Shown here: piece after piece, positions 45,639 through 59,900 of the stretch
How positions within the stretch are numbered: position 1 is the first letter of the stretch
Layout: every line of letters begins with the position of its first letter
From: Hypoxylon rubiginosum
Taxonomy: Eukaryota; Ascomycota; Sordariomycetes; Xylariales; Hypoxylaceae
Assembly (NCBI GenBank): GCA_902806565.1
Contig: CADCXA010000051.1
Span: 310,001-374,000 of the forward strand
Length of the DNA: 64,000 nt
Direction: 5' to 3'
Made by a program: the position numbers and the translations under genes
The notes under the pieces: model-generated
Seen by the model: the letters and a program-made list of their open reading frames with translations, nothing else
Database searches by the model: none
What the model was told of the DNA's origin: nothing

Positions 45639-45856
45639 TGTTGGAAAGACAAGGTATTTGCTAGCAAATAGGTGGTGTGTAACGTGAGCGAAGCAAAGTA
45701 CGAAAATGGACTGATGAGACTTGATTGATTACTAGAAGAGGAATAGGTTTACCAGAAGTGGTAAGCGGGGAAGATATATACAGAATTGGTTGTGCGCACG
45801 TGGCTGCGCGCACGTGACAGCGCACAGGTTGCCTACGGGTAATTGTATTCCCGACA
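45639..45856 (+). mobile_element. Solo LTR with 5-bp target-site duplication
   Basis: A 218-bp segment starting TGTTGGAAAG and ending TTCCCGACA (TG...CA) is flanked by a perfect ATATT on both sides (45,634-45,638 and 45,857-45,861), the mark of a retrotransposon integrase. No internal element follows, so this is a solo LTR left by recombination, or a lone remnant. A GATATATAC TATA-like element and two GCGCACGTG blocks lie inside it. Unlike its surroundings it keeps normal base composition (close to half G+C), so it shows no RIP. The TGTTGG start is common among Ty1/copia elements. Orientation is assumed. Confidence 0.75.
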
Positions 45857-45861
45857 ATATT
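45857..45861. repeat. Right target-site duplication ATATT
   Basis: Five bases directly right of the LTR, identical to those at 45,634-45,638. Confidence 0.7.
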
Positions 45862-46003
45862 AGGTTCTTAATAAATTAATATACTTTATTAATTTAAATT
45901 ATAAAAAATATATAAATTAATAATAATATATAAAATATAATAAAAAAATTAAAATAAAAATTATTAATTATAATAATAATTTAATTATAATATATTTTTA
46001 GTT

Positions 46004-46260
46004 TAATAATAATTTAATAATAATTTATTAATAACTAAATAATAATTTAATAATAATTAAATAATAACTTAATAATAACCGAATAATAACTTAATAATAA
46101 CTTAATAATTATTTAATAATAATTTAATAATAATTTAATAATAATTTAATAATAACTTAATAATAATTTAATAATAATTTAATAATAATTTAATAATAAT
46201 TTAATAATAACTTAATAATAATTTAATAATATTTTAACTATAATTTAATAATAATTAAAT
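46004..46260. repeat. Array of TTAATAATAA-type 10-11-bp units
   Basis: About 20 consecutive imperfect units of TTTAATAATAA or CTTAATAATAA. Sparse C residues (AATAACTTAA, AATAACCGAA) suggest an older CAACAAC-like unit converted by C-to-T change. Shorter stretches of the same motif recur at about 54,325-54,395 and 55,120-55,165, and inverted at about 53,380 and 55,510-55,565. Confidence 0.75.
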
Positions 46261-48603
46261 AGTTATTATATTATAAAAAAAATAAATAAATATATATTTT
46301 TTTAATATTAATTAATATATTTATAAATTATATATTAAGTTTTTTTTATTTTATAAGTTATTATTATAATTTTAATAATTAATTAAAACTTTAATTATAT
46401 TATATTTTTTAACTTTATTTTTTATTATTTTATTTTATTGTTTTTTATTTAATTATAATATAATTAATATTAAAAATTTATATAAAATAAACTTTATTTA
46501 ATAATATTAATTATTAAGTTTTTTATTTAATTTTAATAAAAATTTTTTAATTTTATAAGGAATTTTTTATTTATATATATAAATATAATTAATATAAAAC
46601 TAAATATAATAAAAAAAAAAATAAAAAATTTAAAAAATATAACTTAAAATATAATTTTATATATAATTAAATATTTAAAATTAACCTTTAAAAAAAAAAC
46701 AAGGTTATAAAATACCTATATACTAAAAATATAACTAAGTGATTTTTAGTTAAATATAATTATAAAAACTTATTATTTATTGTTAAAATCTTTATAAAAT
46801 TAATTAATTTATAATTTTTTCTTATTTATAAAAGAAATTTATAAAAAAATATAATAATTTTAATTTAAAATAATATATTAAAAATATTATAAATAATTAT
46901 ATATAAATTATAAAATAAATATAATTTATATTTATAAATAATTACTAGGATTTATTATTTAATTTTTAGTTTTTATTAGTTTATAAAAAAAATTTATAAA
47001 AAAATTTAATTATTTTAAAATTAAAATATAAAGGCTGTAATTTTATATATTAATTTATATATATTTAATATTTAATTATTTAATTAATTTATAGTTATTT
47101 AACTTTTAAATATCTTTTTATATAAATAAATTAAATTAAATAAGCTTTTTTATATTAAGTTTTTATTATTATAACCTTAGAAAAAATTATTTAAATAAAA
47201 ACAAATACTTTTTATAGTTATTAAAACTATAAAAAAAAAAATATAATTAAAAAAAACTAAATATTAAATAATTATTTATAGTTATTATAACTTATAACTA
47301 TATAATTTTAAAATATATATCTTAATAAAAATAAATAATAAATATTAACTTATATATATAACTATAAAATAATATATTTACATTTATATATATATATATA
47401 TAAAAAAGCTACCTTTATTTTTTATTTTTATATGTTTTTATTTTTCTCTTTTTTTTTTCTTTTTCTTTTAATTATTATATTCTTTTATTTTTTTTTTCAT
47501 TTATTTTTTTTTTATTTTTTATTATCTATTTATTTTATTTCTTTTTAAATCTTTTTTTATTTTTATTTTTATTATAATTTAACTAAATATATTTATTATA
47601 AAATATTTTATTTATTATATAAACAAGTTTTTTAAGAATTTTAAAGTTTTAAATAATATATATTAAAACTAAAAATTTTTTTCTTTTTATTATAAATATT
47701 ATTATATATATAATTAATATAATAATATGTTTTTTTTTTAGTAATTTATTTTATAAAATAAAAATATATTTTTATACCGTGATTTCTTTTTAAATAAGTT
47801 TAATAAAGTTTATTAATTATATTAATAAATAAAATCCGTTAAAAACTTTAAAATTTTTAATTTTTAGAAAAATATATATTATTTTTATTATTAAACTAAG
47901 AATAGCGATAATAAAAAAAACTTAACTAAATATTAAAAAGCTAAATTAAAACGTTTATTAAATTTCTTTAAAATAATAAAAATATTATTTTATAAAAAAA
48001 TACTAATATTATATTAAAAGTTATTAAATTAAGTAATTTAATATTTTTAATCTATTTATTAAAATTTAAATTAAAACTTAAATAATAATAATTAATATAT
48101 ATTATTTAATATAAATAATTATTTTATTTAGTTATAATTTTAACTAATATTAAATATTATTAACTTATAATAAATAATATATATTATTTTAAAAATCTTT
48201 TTAAAAGATTTTTTAATTTTTTTTTTATTAAAATTAACCTTATTTTAACCATCTTATTTATTAAAAATATATTTTTTTTAAAAAAAAACTAAACTTTTTT
48301 TTTAATATAAAATTTAAATAAGTTATAAAAACTTATTTTTTTTTAGTAAAAATTATTTTTATAGTTAATGTTATTCTTTAAAATTTATAATTTAATAAGT
48401 TTAATTTTAATATTTATTAATTATAATTTAATAGCTAATAAGTTTAAACTTATATTATTTTTTTTATTTTTTTATATTTTATAAAAAAGATTTTTTTTTA
48501 AGATTAAAAGTTATTATTAGTTTAATTAAAAGCTTTAAAACGTCCAGTTTAATATTAGATTTTATATAAATTTTAACTTTTTTATTAATAATATAAGTTA
48601 AGG

Positions 48604-48662
48604 CGAAATAAAAATAAAATAAAAAATAAAATAAAAATGGGATAAAAAATAAAATAAAAAAT
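48604..48662. repeat. AAAATAAAAT-type short tandem tract
   Basis: Runs of AAAATAAAAT/AAAAATAAAATAAA units, interrupted by a single ATGGGATAAA; a low-complexity patch within the AT isochore. Confidence 0.6.
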
Positions 48663-51600
48663 ATTTACGTTTCGTTTTTATATTTTGGTTTAATTATAAT
48701 TAATTATTTCCTATAAAATTAAAAGAAAAAATATTAATAATATTCTTTTAATATTTATTTAAATATATATTTATATAATTAATTATAATATATGTTTTTT
48801 TTTTAACTAACTTTTTATTTTATTTGTTTTTTTTATAATAAAATATATTATTATAACATGTTTTAAAAATGTTAATTAAAAAGATATAAATTATATTTCT
48901 TTTTATTTATTAAGCTTTTTTATTTTTTATTTAATTTTTTTATTTATTATTTTATTTTTAAAAAATCTTATATATTTTTTTTAATTTTAGTTATTTTTCT
49001 TACTTTTAATTAATATATATTATTATACTTTAATATTTATATAAGTTTTATTAAAATTCATTATTAATTAAAACTAGTTTTTTATTATTATATATTATTT
49101 ATTTTTATAATAATTTTATTAAATAAATATATATAATTTTGTTAAAATTTATATAAAATATAAAAAAGTTTATAAATAATTTAAAATAATTTTTAATCTT
49201 TATATAAGTAAGTTTAATTATATATATTAATTATATTATTCTTTAAAACATTGTTAATTTTTAAGGGAAAATTAATTTAAATATATTTTACTAATTTAAA
49301 TATATTTAAAAATTTAAAACTAATATAAATAAAAGGCCTAGTTAACAGCCATTAAAACCTAATAATTTTTTTTAACCGTTTTTAATTTTAAACTAATAGT
49401 TTTTATATTTTTTTTATAAAATATAACTAGATTTTATTAAATATTATAAAGTTTAACTATATAATAATAAATTATTATAAACTAATATCTATAATATTAA
49501 TATTATAAATAAATAATATAACTTTTATAATATATTTTATTAATTTAATAACGTTTTTTATTAATAATTTAACTTATTTTTATATTTTAGAAAAAAAAAA
49601 CTTATTTTATATTTAATTATTAATATTTAAAATAATAATAAATACTTAATTTATAATAATTTTTAATTTTTTTAACTTTTTTTTAAAGAAAATAATAATA
49701 GGTTTTTATTTTATTATAAGTTTAATATTTTTATTAAATATTAATAATAAAATATTATAAGTTAATATTAATATAAAAATAACTATAAACATGTTATTTA
49801 TTTTTAATTATTTTATAATAACTATTATAAAAATTAAATATTATTATTTAAGTTTAAATTTTTATTATATATTTAATTAATAAAAACATTTTTTATTATT
49901 ATTATTATAATAACAATTAATATATATATTATTTAAATATTAAAATAAAATAATATAATATTAAAATATATTATTTTTTACTTAGTATTAAATATAGTTT
50001 TATTTTAAAGGTAAAATATTACTATATATTTATATATAAATAATTAAAAGTAATTAAAATTTTAATTAACTTAAAAAACCTTTTTTAACTTACTTTTATA
50101 ATTAGTGGTTAATATTACATTTAACTTAATTTTTTTAAAATAACGGTTTTAGCTTATATATTATATATTTAAAATAATAATTTATTTTAAAAAAACTTAT
50201 TAAATTATTAATAAAGTTTATATATTAAAATGTAAAATTTTAAATATATTTTTATTTATTATTATTTAAATAATAATAATATTAACTTTTATATTTTTAA
50301 TCTTAGTTAAAACCTATTATATAAACTCGCTTAATTTTATATTATTTACTAATAAAAACTAATTATTATATTTATTAATATATAAAATATATTAAAACAA
50401 ATAAAATAAAGTTAAAAAATAGTTTATTTATATTTAATTTAAAATTATAAAAAGGTTTTAATTAAATTTAAAAAAGTTAAAATAAGTTATATTAAATACT
50501 AGTTAACTATATAAATTAAAGTTAATATATTTATTATTATTATTATTATTAATTTTATTTTTATTTATTAGTTTTTATAACCGTTTTTTTAATTTAATAA
50601 TAATAGTTATTATAATAAAAACTTAATAAATAAATTATATTTATAATAAGAAACTAAAAAAAACAAAACTAAAGGAGTTTTTAAAAACTAGGGGATTTAT
50701 TAAAATTAAAAGATTTTTTTTAAAATTTAAAAAAAGCGAAAAAACTTTTTAATATCATATAAAAAAAATTAATAAACCTAGGTTAATTAAAAATTAATAT
50801 TAGTTAAATTATATATTAATATTATTTAAAAAGGAAAAAAAAAAAACATTTAAACGTTATATAAAATTAAATACACGTTATATTTAAAAAGTTATAAAAT
50901 ATAAAAAAGTTAAGAAAAAAATATAAGTAAATTTAAAAAAGTTATATAATTTTTAAAAATAAATATAAGCGCACTTTTAACACTTTTTACCATTTATAAA
51001 AAACGTTAAAAATACGTTTATATTTTTTAGTAAAAGATTATTATAATATAACTTAAAAATAATATTTAATAAATTATTTAATTTTCACTTAATATTATAA
51101 ATATTAAAACCACTTATATAAATACCCCGCATTTTTATTAAGTGTTAATTTTTAATAAATATTATATTTATTATAACTTTAATTTTAAAATTATTTTTAG
51201 TTTATAATATTAAGGCCTTTTTTTTTTTTATAATAAATTTATTTTATATTTTATATAAGTTTTTATTAGATTTTTACCTTAAAAAATCTATATAACCAAT
51301 AAATATTATTAATATTAAAATCGCTAAACTAAAGTTTAATTAATTTAATTTTATTATAAAACTAGTAATTAATATTAAATATTTTAACTATTTTAAATAT
51401 ATAAAACCATTTTTATTTTTCCCCGTTTTAAATTATAATAATATTAACTATAATCTTATAATATATATTTATTATATTATAATTAAAAACATTTAGTTTT
51501 ATAATAATATATTTAATAAAAATATTCCGTATTTTTTATATTTTAAAAACCTTTAAAATATTAATTTTATTTTAATTATTATATTATTAATAACTAATAA

Positions 51601-53832
51601 TACTATTATTTAAAAAACTTATTATTTTTATATTCTTAATTACATAAGTTTATTTTTATATTTATTTTATATTTTTAGGTTTTAATTATAATAAATTTAA
51701 AGTTATATATTATAATGTTTTTTTTTAACAACTAATAATTTTTTTATATTTTTAATACTTTTTTATTACATTTTATTATATCTTTAAATAACGTTTTTAT
51801 TAATTTTTTTAATATATTAATAGAAATTATTTTAATATTTTTTTTTTTTACTATTTAATAAACTGTTATTATACTTATATTTATTTTTTTATTAATTAAT
51901 TTAACTAGTTATATAATTATTATTAACCGTAATAAAACTTATTAAATTATATAATATAATATAAAAATAAAAGCGGTATATTTAATATTAAAAAAAACTA
52001 AGTTATAATTTAATATTAATTATATAAAATAATACGTAAAAATACCAGGCGATAATAAACTTATTAATAATTTAAATAATATATTTTTTCTTTATAATAA
52101 TATTTATTATATACTTAATTATAAAAAGTTTATTATTATTTTAAAAAAGTTAAATAATTAATATATTTTTATTTTTAAAGTTATTAAATTAAATATAAAA
52201 TATTTATACAATATATATATAATATATTATAATTATATTTACCAGGATTTTTTAAATGTTAAAATTAAGTTTCTTTTTAATTATTTTATATAAAATATTT
52301 TTTATTTAAAAACTATATATATTATTTTTATATCGTATTTCCATTATCTAATATAAATTTATAATAATAATAAAAACATGTATAAAATCCAGGATAAACT
52401 TATATTAAAATTTAAAAAAAACTATAATTAATTTATAAATAAAAATAATAAATACACGCGTAATTTAAATCTAATTAATAATAATAACTATTTTATTTAA
52501 AACAATAAAATATTAATATTTAATAAGTTTAAGTTTAAATTTAATAACTATTAAAAGTATTTATATAATTTAAACGCTTATAAAAAGTATTTTTTTAACT
52601 TAAAAAACAGTAAAAATTATAAAAAATATAAACAAATTTAAAAACATAATAATAAATTTAATAACACTAATATTAAAATAAATATAAATTCTAATATTAT
52701 TTATTTTATATCTAATAATATTATAAATAAATTTTAAAAACTAAATAAAAACATTACTTTTTTTAGTTATAATGTTTTAAAAAAAAAAAATATATAAAAA
52801 AAAATATATTTTTAAGGTTTTATTTTAATAAATTAAACTTGAAAAAACAAATTATATATATAATTTTTTATAAGATTTAAATTTATTAGTTAAAACATTA
52901 TATATTAAATATAATTAAATAAATAATTATTATATTAAAAAAGTTTTAAAATAATATATAATTAATATAAATATATATATAAAATTACTTTTATATTAAT
53001 TAATATAACTAATAAATATAATAAATATAATAATTAATAACTTTTAATTAATTATTATTTATAATAATTATAACACTTATTATTATAAAAAAAAAAACTA
53101 TTAATAAATAAACTAATAATAATAAAAACTATATAAATTCACGTAAAAATTAAAATAAATTAATATAACTTTTAATATAAATAAGCTTTTAATAAATATA
53201 TAAACAAATTAATTTATTATATTAATATTTAATTTATTTATATAAAAAGTATTTATTTAAATTAAAAGTAAATATACTTATATTTTTAATTTAATGTTTA
53301 GTTATTTACCGTTTATTAAACAATATAAATAAATTATATTTTTTTTTTTTAAATTTCTTAATAATAATTATTAAGCTTTTATTTAATTACTATTATTAAA
53401 TTATTATTAACTTATTTTCTAACTTTTATTTAACTGTTATTAATCTAGCTTTTATATTTTTAATAATTTTATTATTTTTACTAACTATTAAACTATTTTT
53501 AAAATTATTATTATTATTTTTAATAATATTAGCCCCGGTTTTATTATTTTTAACTCTGGTTTTAATTTTTAATAAAAATAATAAACTTATAAAATAATAA
53601 TCGCTACTATTTTTAAGCTTATTACTATCTATTATAATATTTAATTATTAAAAAGTTATTAATTAGTTATTTAATTAAATAATAATTATATTAAACTTAT
53701 TTTAACTATTTATTAATATATAATTAATATTATTTATTAAATATAACTTAATAATAGAATTTATTAATATTATTAATATTTAAAAATATAAAAAATTACT
53801 AGATTTAAACCTTTTTAATTTAATAAAGTTAA

Positions 53833-53936
53833 TATTATAATTAACCTTAACTAAACTATTATTTAACGCTAGTTAAAAATTAATAATATAATTATTATAA
53901 TTAATTTTATTTAAATTATTATTTAACGTTAGTTAA
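53833..53936. repeat. 60-bp-period tandem duplication with C/T differences
   Basis: The segment 53,833-53,876 and its copy at 53,893-53,936 align over 44 bases. In five of six differing positions the first copy has C and the second has T (TTAACCTTAACTAAAC versus TTAATTTTATTTAAAT; ACGCTAG versus ACGTTAG). This fits duplication followed by strand-biased C-to-T mutation. Confidence 0.7.
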
Positions 53937-56900
53937 ATTTATATTTAAAACGTTAATATTTAATTAAACGCTAAAATTATTTCATTTTTATTATTTTTTT
54001 TCTTTTTTTTAACTTTTATTTTTTTAAGTATTTTAACACGGTGTAATAACCGTTATTTTTTAACCATTTAAATAATAAACTTATTATTTTTTAAATATTT
54101 AAATAAAATATTATTTATTTTAAATATATAAAACTTATTTAACAATAAAAAGTTTTTTTTTATTACGTTATAAAAACTTTATTTATACGTTTAATTTATT
54201 AACTAATTAATATAAAACTAAGAATATAAATATTTTTATATTTTAATTTTAAATTAATTTATAATTAAACTTATTATAATAATTTCAAGTTTTTATAAAT
54301 TATAACTAATTAATATTAATAAGTTAAATTAAATAACAATTAAATAATAATTAAATAATAACTAAATAATAATTTAATAATAATTTAACAGTAACTTACT
54401 TAAGCTTATAATAAAATTATATATTATATTAACCTTTTATAAAAATAAATTTATATAAAACATTATATTATTTAATTAATATTTATTTTATTAATATTTA
54501 AAAAGTATTTTATAAATTTTTAATAATAGATTCCTTAATTAACATAAAAAAAACTAGCGGTAAATTAATTATATTTATTAACTATTATTTAATTTTAATT
54601 AAACTATTATTTAATTATAATTTATATATTTATTTTAATATAAAAGTTATATTAATATTTTTAAAACTATAATTATTAGTTAAAATCCTTTATATAATTA
54701 TTAATATATTTACACTTTTTTTAGTTTTAAAAACAATATTATATATAATATTAAATCTAAATATAATTTTAATTATATATCTTATAATTTATTAATTTTT
54801 AAACGTTAATTAAGCTTTAATTTAATTTATATATTATTATTATATTAAAAAATTAAAACTTAACTATTAAAAAATATTATAACAGTTAATATATTATTTA
54901 CTACCAAGTTATTATAATATTTACTGGTATTTTAATTTATAAATATATTTAAAAGTTTATAACTTTTTTTAATATGTTTTTTTTATTTTAAAAGGTTAAT
55001 TAAATATTATTAATTAATAATAAAACTAATATTAACCAATTTATAAAAACCTAACCAGTAAAATTTTTATTTAAAATAAATCTTATTTTTATTAATTATA
55101 ATTAAAAAATAATTAAACCAACGTTAAATAACAATTTAACAATAACTATATAATAACTTAATAATAATTTAAAAGGTTTTAAATACCATAAAAATATCTA
55201 TAATTAAAATAAAGGTTTTAAATAGTTAAAATATTTTTTACGTTTATTAATTTTATTAATACCTGGTTTTTAAATATATAAGGATTAATATATATATTAA
55301 AAAAAAATACTATATTATTTTTATTATTACTAGTTTTAATAAACGGTTTAAATATTATTATTTTAATATACTAAAAATATTTATAATATATTTTTAAAAT
55401 TATAAATTAAGCGTTAATATATTAAACTTTTATTAAATAAAAAAGTATATTAAAAATAAAAAATAATTTATATTAAAATATAATAGATTTATAACTATTT
55501 TTAAACCGTATTTAAATTATTAATAAGTTATTATTAAATTGTTACTTAGTTATTATTAAACTATTTTTACTAAATATTATTATAAATAATAGTTTTATTT
55601 TTTATATTATTTATTTATATTATATTATACACTTATTATTATATATATTTACTGATTATAAATATTAATTTTAAATATTATTATTTCATTTATTTTAAAA
55701 CCATCCGTTACTTTTAAACACTATTTTTTTTTTTTTATTAAACTAATAGTTTCGTTTTTAGTTTTTATATTATTATATAATATTATTATTTATATATAAC
55801 TAAAAAATAATCCGTCTACCTAATTAAAATTATTATTTAATAATAATTAACCTTATTTATTTTAATTAACTAAATAATTATAAATCCGTAGTAAAAATAT
55901 ATATAAAACTAATTTACCAAGTTTTTTAAACATTATAAACTTTATTTAAATCTTTATATTTATTTAATTTATTATATATATATATTATTTTTAAATTTTA
56001 AATTTATCTTTTATATATTTATTTAATAATTATACTAGTAATTTACTGTTATATTATTATGTTACTTTTTTTAATAAATTTATATTAACGTTTATAATTA
56101 TATATTAATATTATTTTAATTATTTTAATTTAAAACTAATATTAAATTTTAATACTTTTAATAATAATAATATTTATTATATTATAATATATTATACTAT
56201 ATATATAATAACTAGGAACATTTAAACTTTTAATAAAAAAAAAATATAAATAAATTTTAATAAAATATTTTTTTTTTTAAAATTATAACGTTAATTTTTA
56301 TAGATATATCTAAAAATAATATTTTATTTATAAACTATTATTATTTCCATGTTTTAAGTTATAAATAAAAAAATTATATATATTAATATTATAATTTTAT
56401 ATAAATAATATTTTTTAATTATTATTTATAGTTTTATTAATTAGTTTAAAAATATAAAATATTAATATTAAAAAGTTAATTAATTAATAATAATATAATA
56501 ATATAAAATAATAAATTAATATAAATTTATTTAAAATTTAAAAATATAATATTTAATTTAATATAATAATAATTATTTATAAATTATTATTATTTATAAA
56601 AAAGCTTTTAATAATATTTAAGTTTTATTGTTTTTATATATTAATTAATATTATATTTATTAAAAATAAAAATTATTTTTAGATTTTCTTAAAAATAATA
56701 ATAGTTATTATTATTATTATTTAACGCTTTTAAACTTTATTAATAAATTTAACTAATAATAAACTAGTTTTTTATTTATAGATATATATATTATATATTA
56801 ATAATTAATTAATTATAATAATTTTATTAAATCTTAAAATAGTTTTTAAAATATCGGCGGTATTAATTTTATTTAATTTTAACTTTATTTTAAAATTAAA

Positions 56901-59900
56901 GTTTATTTTTATTATTAATATATTATTATTTTTTATAATAAAATATTTTTAAATTTAAAAAGCAAGTTTATTTATTTAATAACTAATAAATATTTTTTAA
57001 ATTAAAAATAAACTGGAATCGTTATTATTAACTAATTTAAGAATTTTTTTTTACGTTAGTTTTTTAATAAAATGTATATTATATTAAAATAACTACGACT
57101 TTTATTAATATAATTAACGGTTTTATTTAAACTAAATAAAACCTTTTAATAAATATTAATAAAAATATATATATTAAGTTATTATATAATATATTATTTT
57201 ATTTTTAAATTTAAAAATTAATAATTAAAATTAGTTTAATATAAATAACTAACTTAATAAAAATAGTTAATTTAAAAATAACTAGCTTAAAAATAATTAG
57301 TTTAAAAATGGTTAATTTAAAAGTAATTAACTTAAAAAAGTTAGTATTTTTAACGTAAATATAATAAAAAATAAAAAATAATAAACTTTTTACAGCTTAT
57401 AAATATACGATATAAATATTATAATATAAATTTTATATATATTATTAATTAAAAAACTTTTAACTTTTAATTAAAATATATAAAAACTAATTAATATATT
57501 TTATATTTTTATAAAATTATTTAATAATTAAAATTAAATAAAAGCTTTTTTTTTCTTTTTAAAATATTTTATAAACGTTATAACTTAGTTACTATTAATT
57601 ATTTACTGTTTATTATTATATAATTTAGTGATAATATATTTTTAAAAAAAATAATTTAAATATATATAGTATTTATTTAACTTAATATTTATATAGCTTA
57701 TTTTTAATTATATTAAATAATTTTTCTAGTAAATAATAAATAGATTTATATTATTTAAATATTTAAATAAATATTCTTTTATTTTTATTAATATAATATT
57801 AAATAACGAATATATAGATTTTAAATTAAAATAAAAGTGGTAATAAGTCTTATAATATTTATTATATTTTTATTTTTTCCTTATAATTATTATTAATATC
57901 TTAATAAAAACGCTTATTATAAATAAAATATTTTATTTTATTATTAAAACTGTTATATTAATAAATTTATTTATAGTTTATATTTTATATTTTATTATAA
58001 AATCCGGTTTATATATAATTAACTATGGTTAAAATACTGAATTTATTATTATTAAGCTTATTATTAAAACTTATATTAAAAAAAAAAAAAAGAGGTAAAA
58101 AAATATAAAAAAGATATAAAATAATATTAAAACGTAAAAGTAATAAATTATAATTAAGCGATTATAATAGTAAAAAATTAAATAAACTAGCTAGGTATTA
58201 AAATACTTTAAAAGTTAAACATTTAAATTAATATTATTATATATATAATTATTAACTTATATATTTTTATATGTTTTTAATAATTTAATTAAATAAAATT
58301 ATTTGTTTTTATATAAGTTTTATTAATATATAGTTTTTTTTTAAACTAAAATTTATATTTAAAATTAAATTATTAACGCCGTTAAATAAGCTAGGTGTTT
58401 TTATATTTAAATTAAAATATATATATTTTATTTATATAAATAAACTAAATATATATATTTATTTTATATAATAAATTTAAATAAAATAAAAAAACTATTT
58501 AATTTAAATTAAGAATCTATTTATAAGTAAATAAATATACTAGTTAGTTTTTTTTTATTATTTTTATAGTTTTTCCCTTTTATTTAATAAAAATAATTAA
58601 AAAACATTATATACTTAAAAATAAAATAAATATATAACCTTTTAAACTAATATAAAAATTAATTTAATATTAAAATAATATACTAATAATATATATAATA
58701 AATTTACCCGCGTGTTAAACAATTATTTATATTTTATTTTTATTATTATAAGCGTTTTCTTTTTTATTAATTAAAATTAATAAAACTTAATAAAACGTTA
58801 AAATAAATATTATTTTTATTTTAATTATAGTTATTAAATCCTTATTATATGTTATTTTTATTTTATTTATAAATTTTATATTAATTATAAATAATAAGGT
58901 TTTAATGCCTGTTATTTTTAATTTATTTATAGATTTTATATTAATTATAAATAAAAATAGTATTTTTACTAATCTAATTAATATTTTTATTATAAATTTA
59001 AGTTTAATATTTTTATTAAGTTATTAAAATTTTAAAGAGTTAAATAATTTAATAATTTAAATGGAAATTAGCTAGGTATTATAACTATTAAAATTACGGA
59101 AAATAAATACTTAAAATATATATTTAACTTTTTTTTTTTTTATTTTAAAAAAAGTAATAACTATTATTTTTTTTTTTTAATTTTAAAGAAACTATTTTTT
59201 ATTATATAATATTAAGCGATAAAAATGTTTTATAACCTGCTTTTTAAAACTAAACATATTGTTAAAAATATTATATATATTAAATGGAAAATTATAAATA
59301 AATAAGCGTCGAAAAATTATTTTTACCTTAGATTTTTAAAATTTAAAAAGCAAGTAAATCTAGTTAAAACCTTTAAATACTTTTAACTATAAATTAAAAA
59401 AAATTAATAATATATATAATAACTATATAATAATAAATATTATTATAATAAAATATTTTATATTAATTAAAATATAATATATTTATTTTATATAATTATT
59501 AATAAAATTAATTTTATATTTTTTAAAAGATATATTTTTTAATATACCTTTTATATTTATTATAAATATTTTTATTGTTTTTTATAAAATATAAAAAAGA
59601 TTTATTAAATTAGTTAAATATTTAATAATAATTAATAATTTATAAAATAAATTAATTATAATTAATCTTATATATTTAACTATTAATATTTCTTTTTTCC
59701 TTTTTATAATTAATTATTTTCTTTAATTTAAATAAGTAATATTTATAATAAAAAATTACATTAAATATATAAAAGAAAAAAAAAATAACAATAAAAAAAA
59801 TGATTTTATTAAAAAAAATAATAGTTATTTTAAAAAAAACATATTATAATTTAAAAAGCTTTTTAATTATAAAAAGATAAAAGAATTTTAAATAATATAA

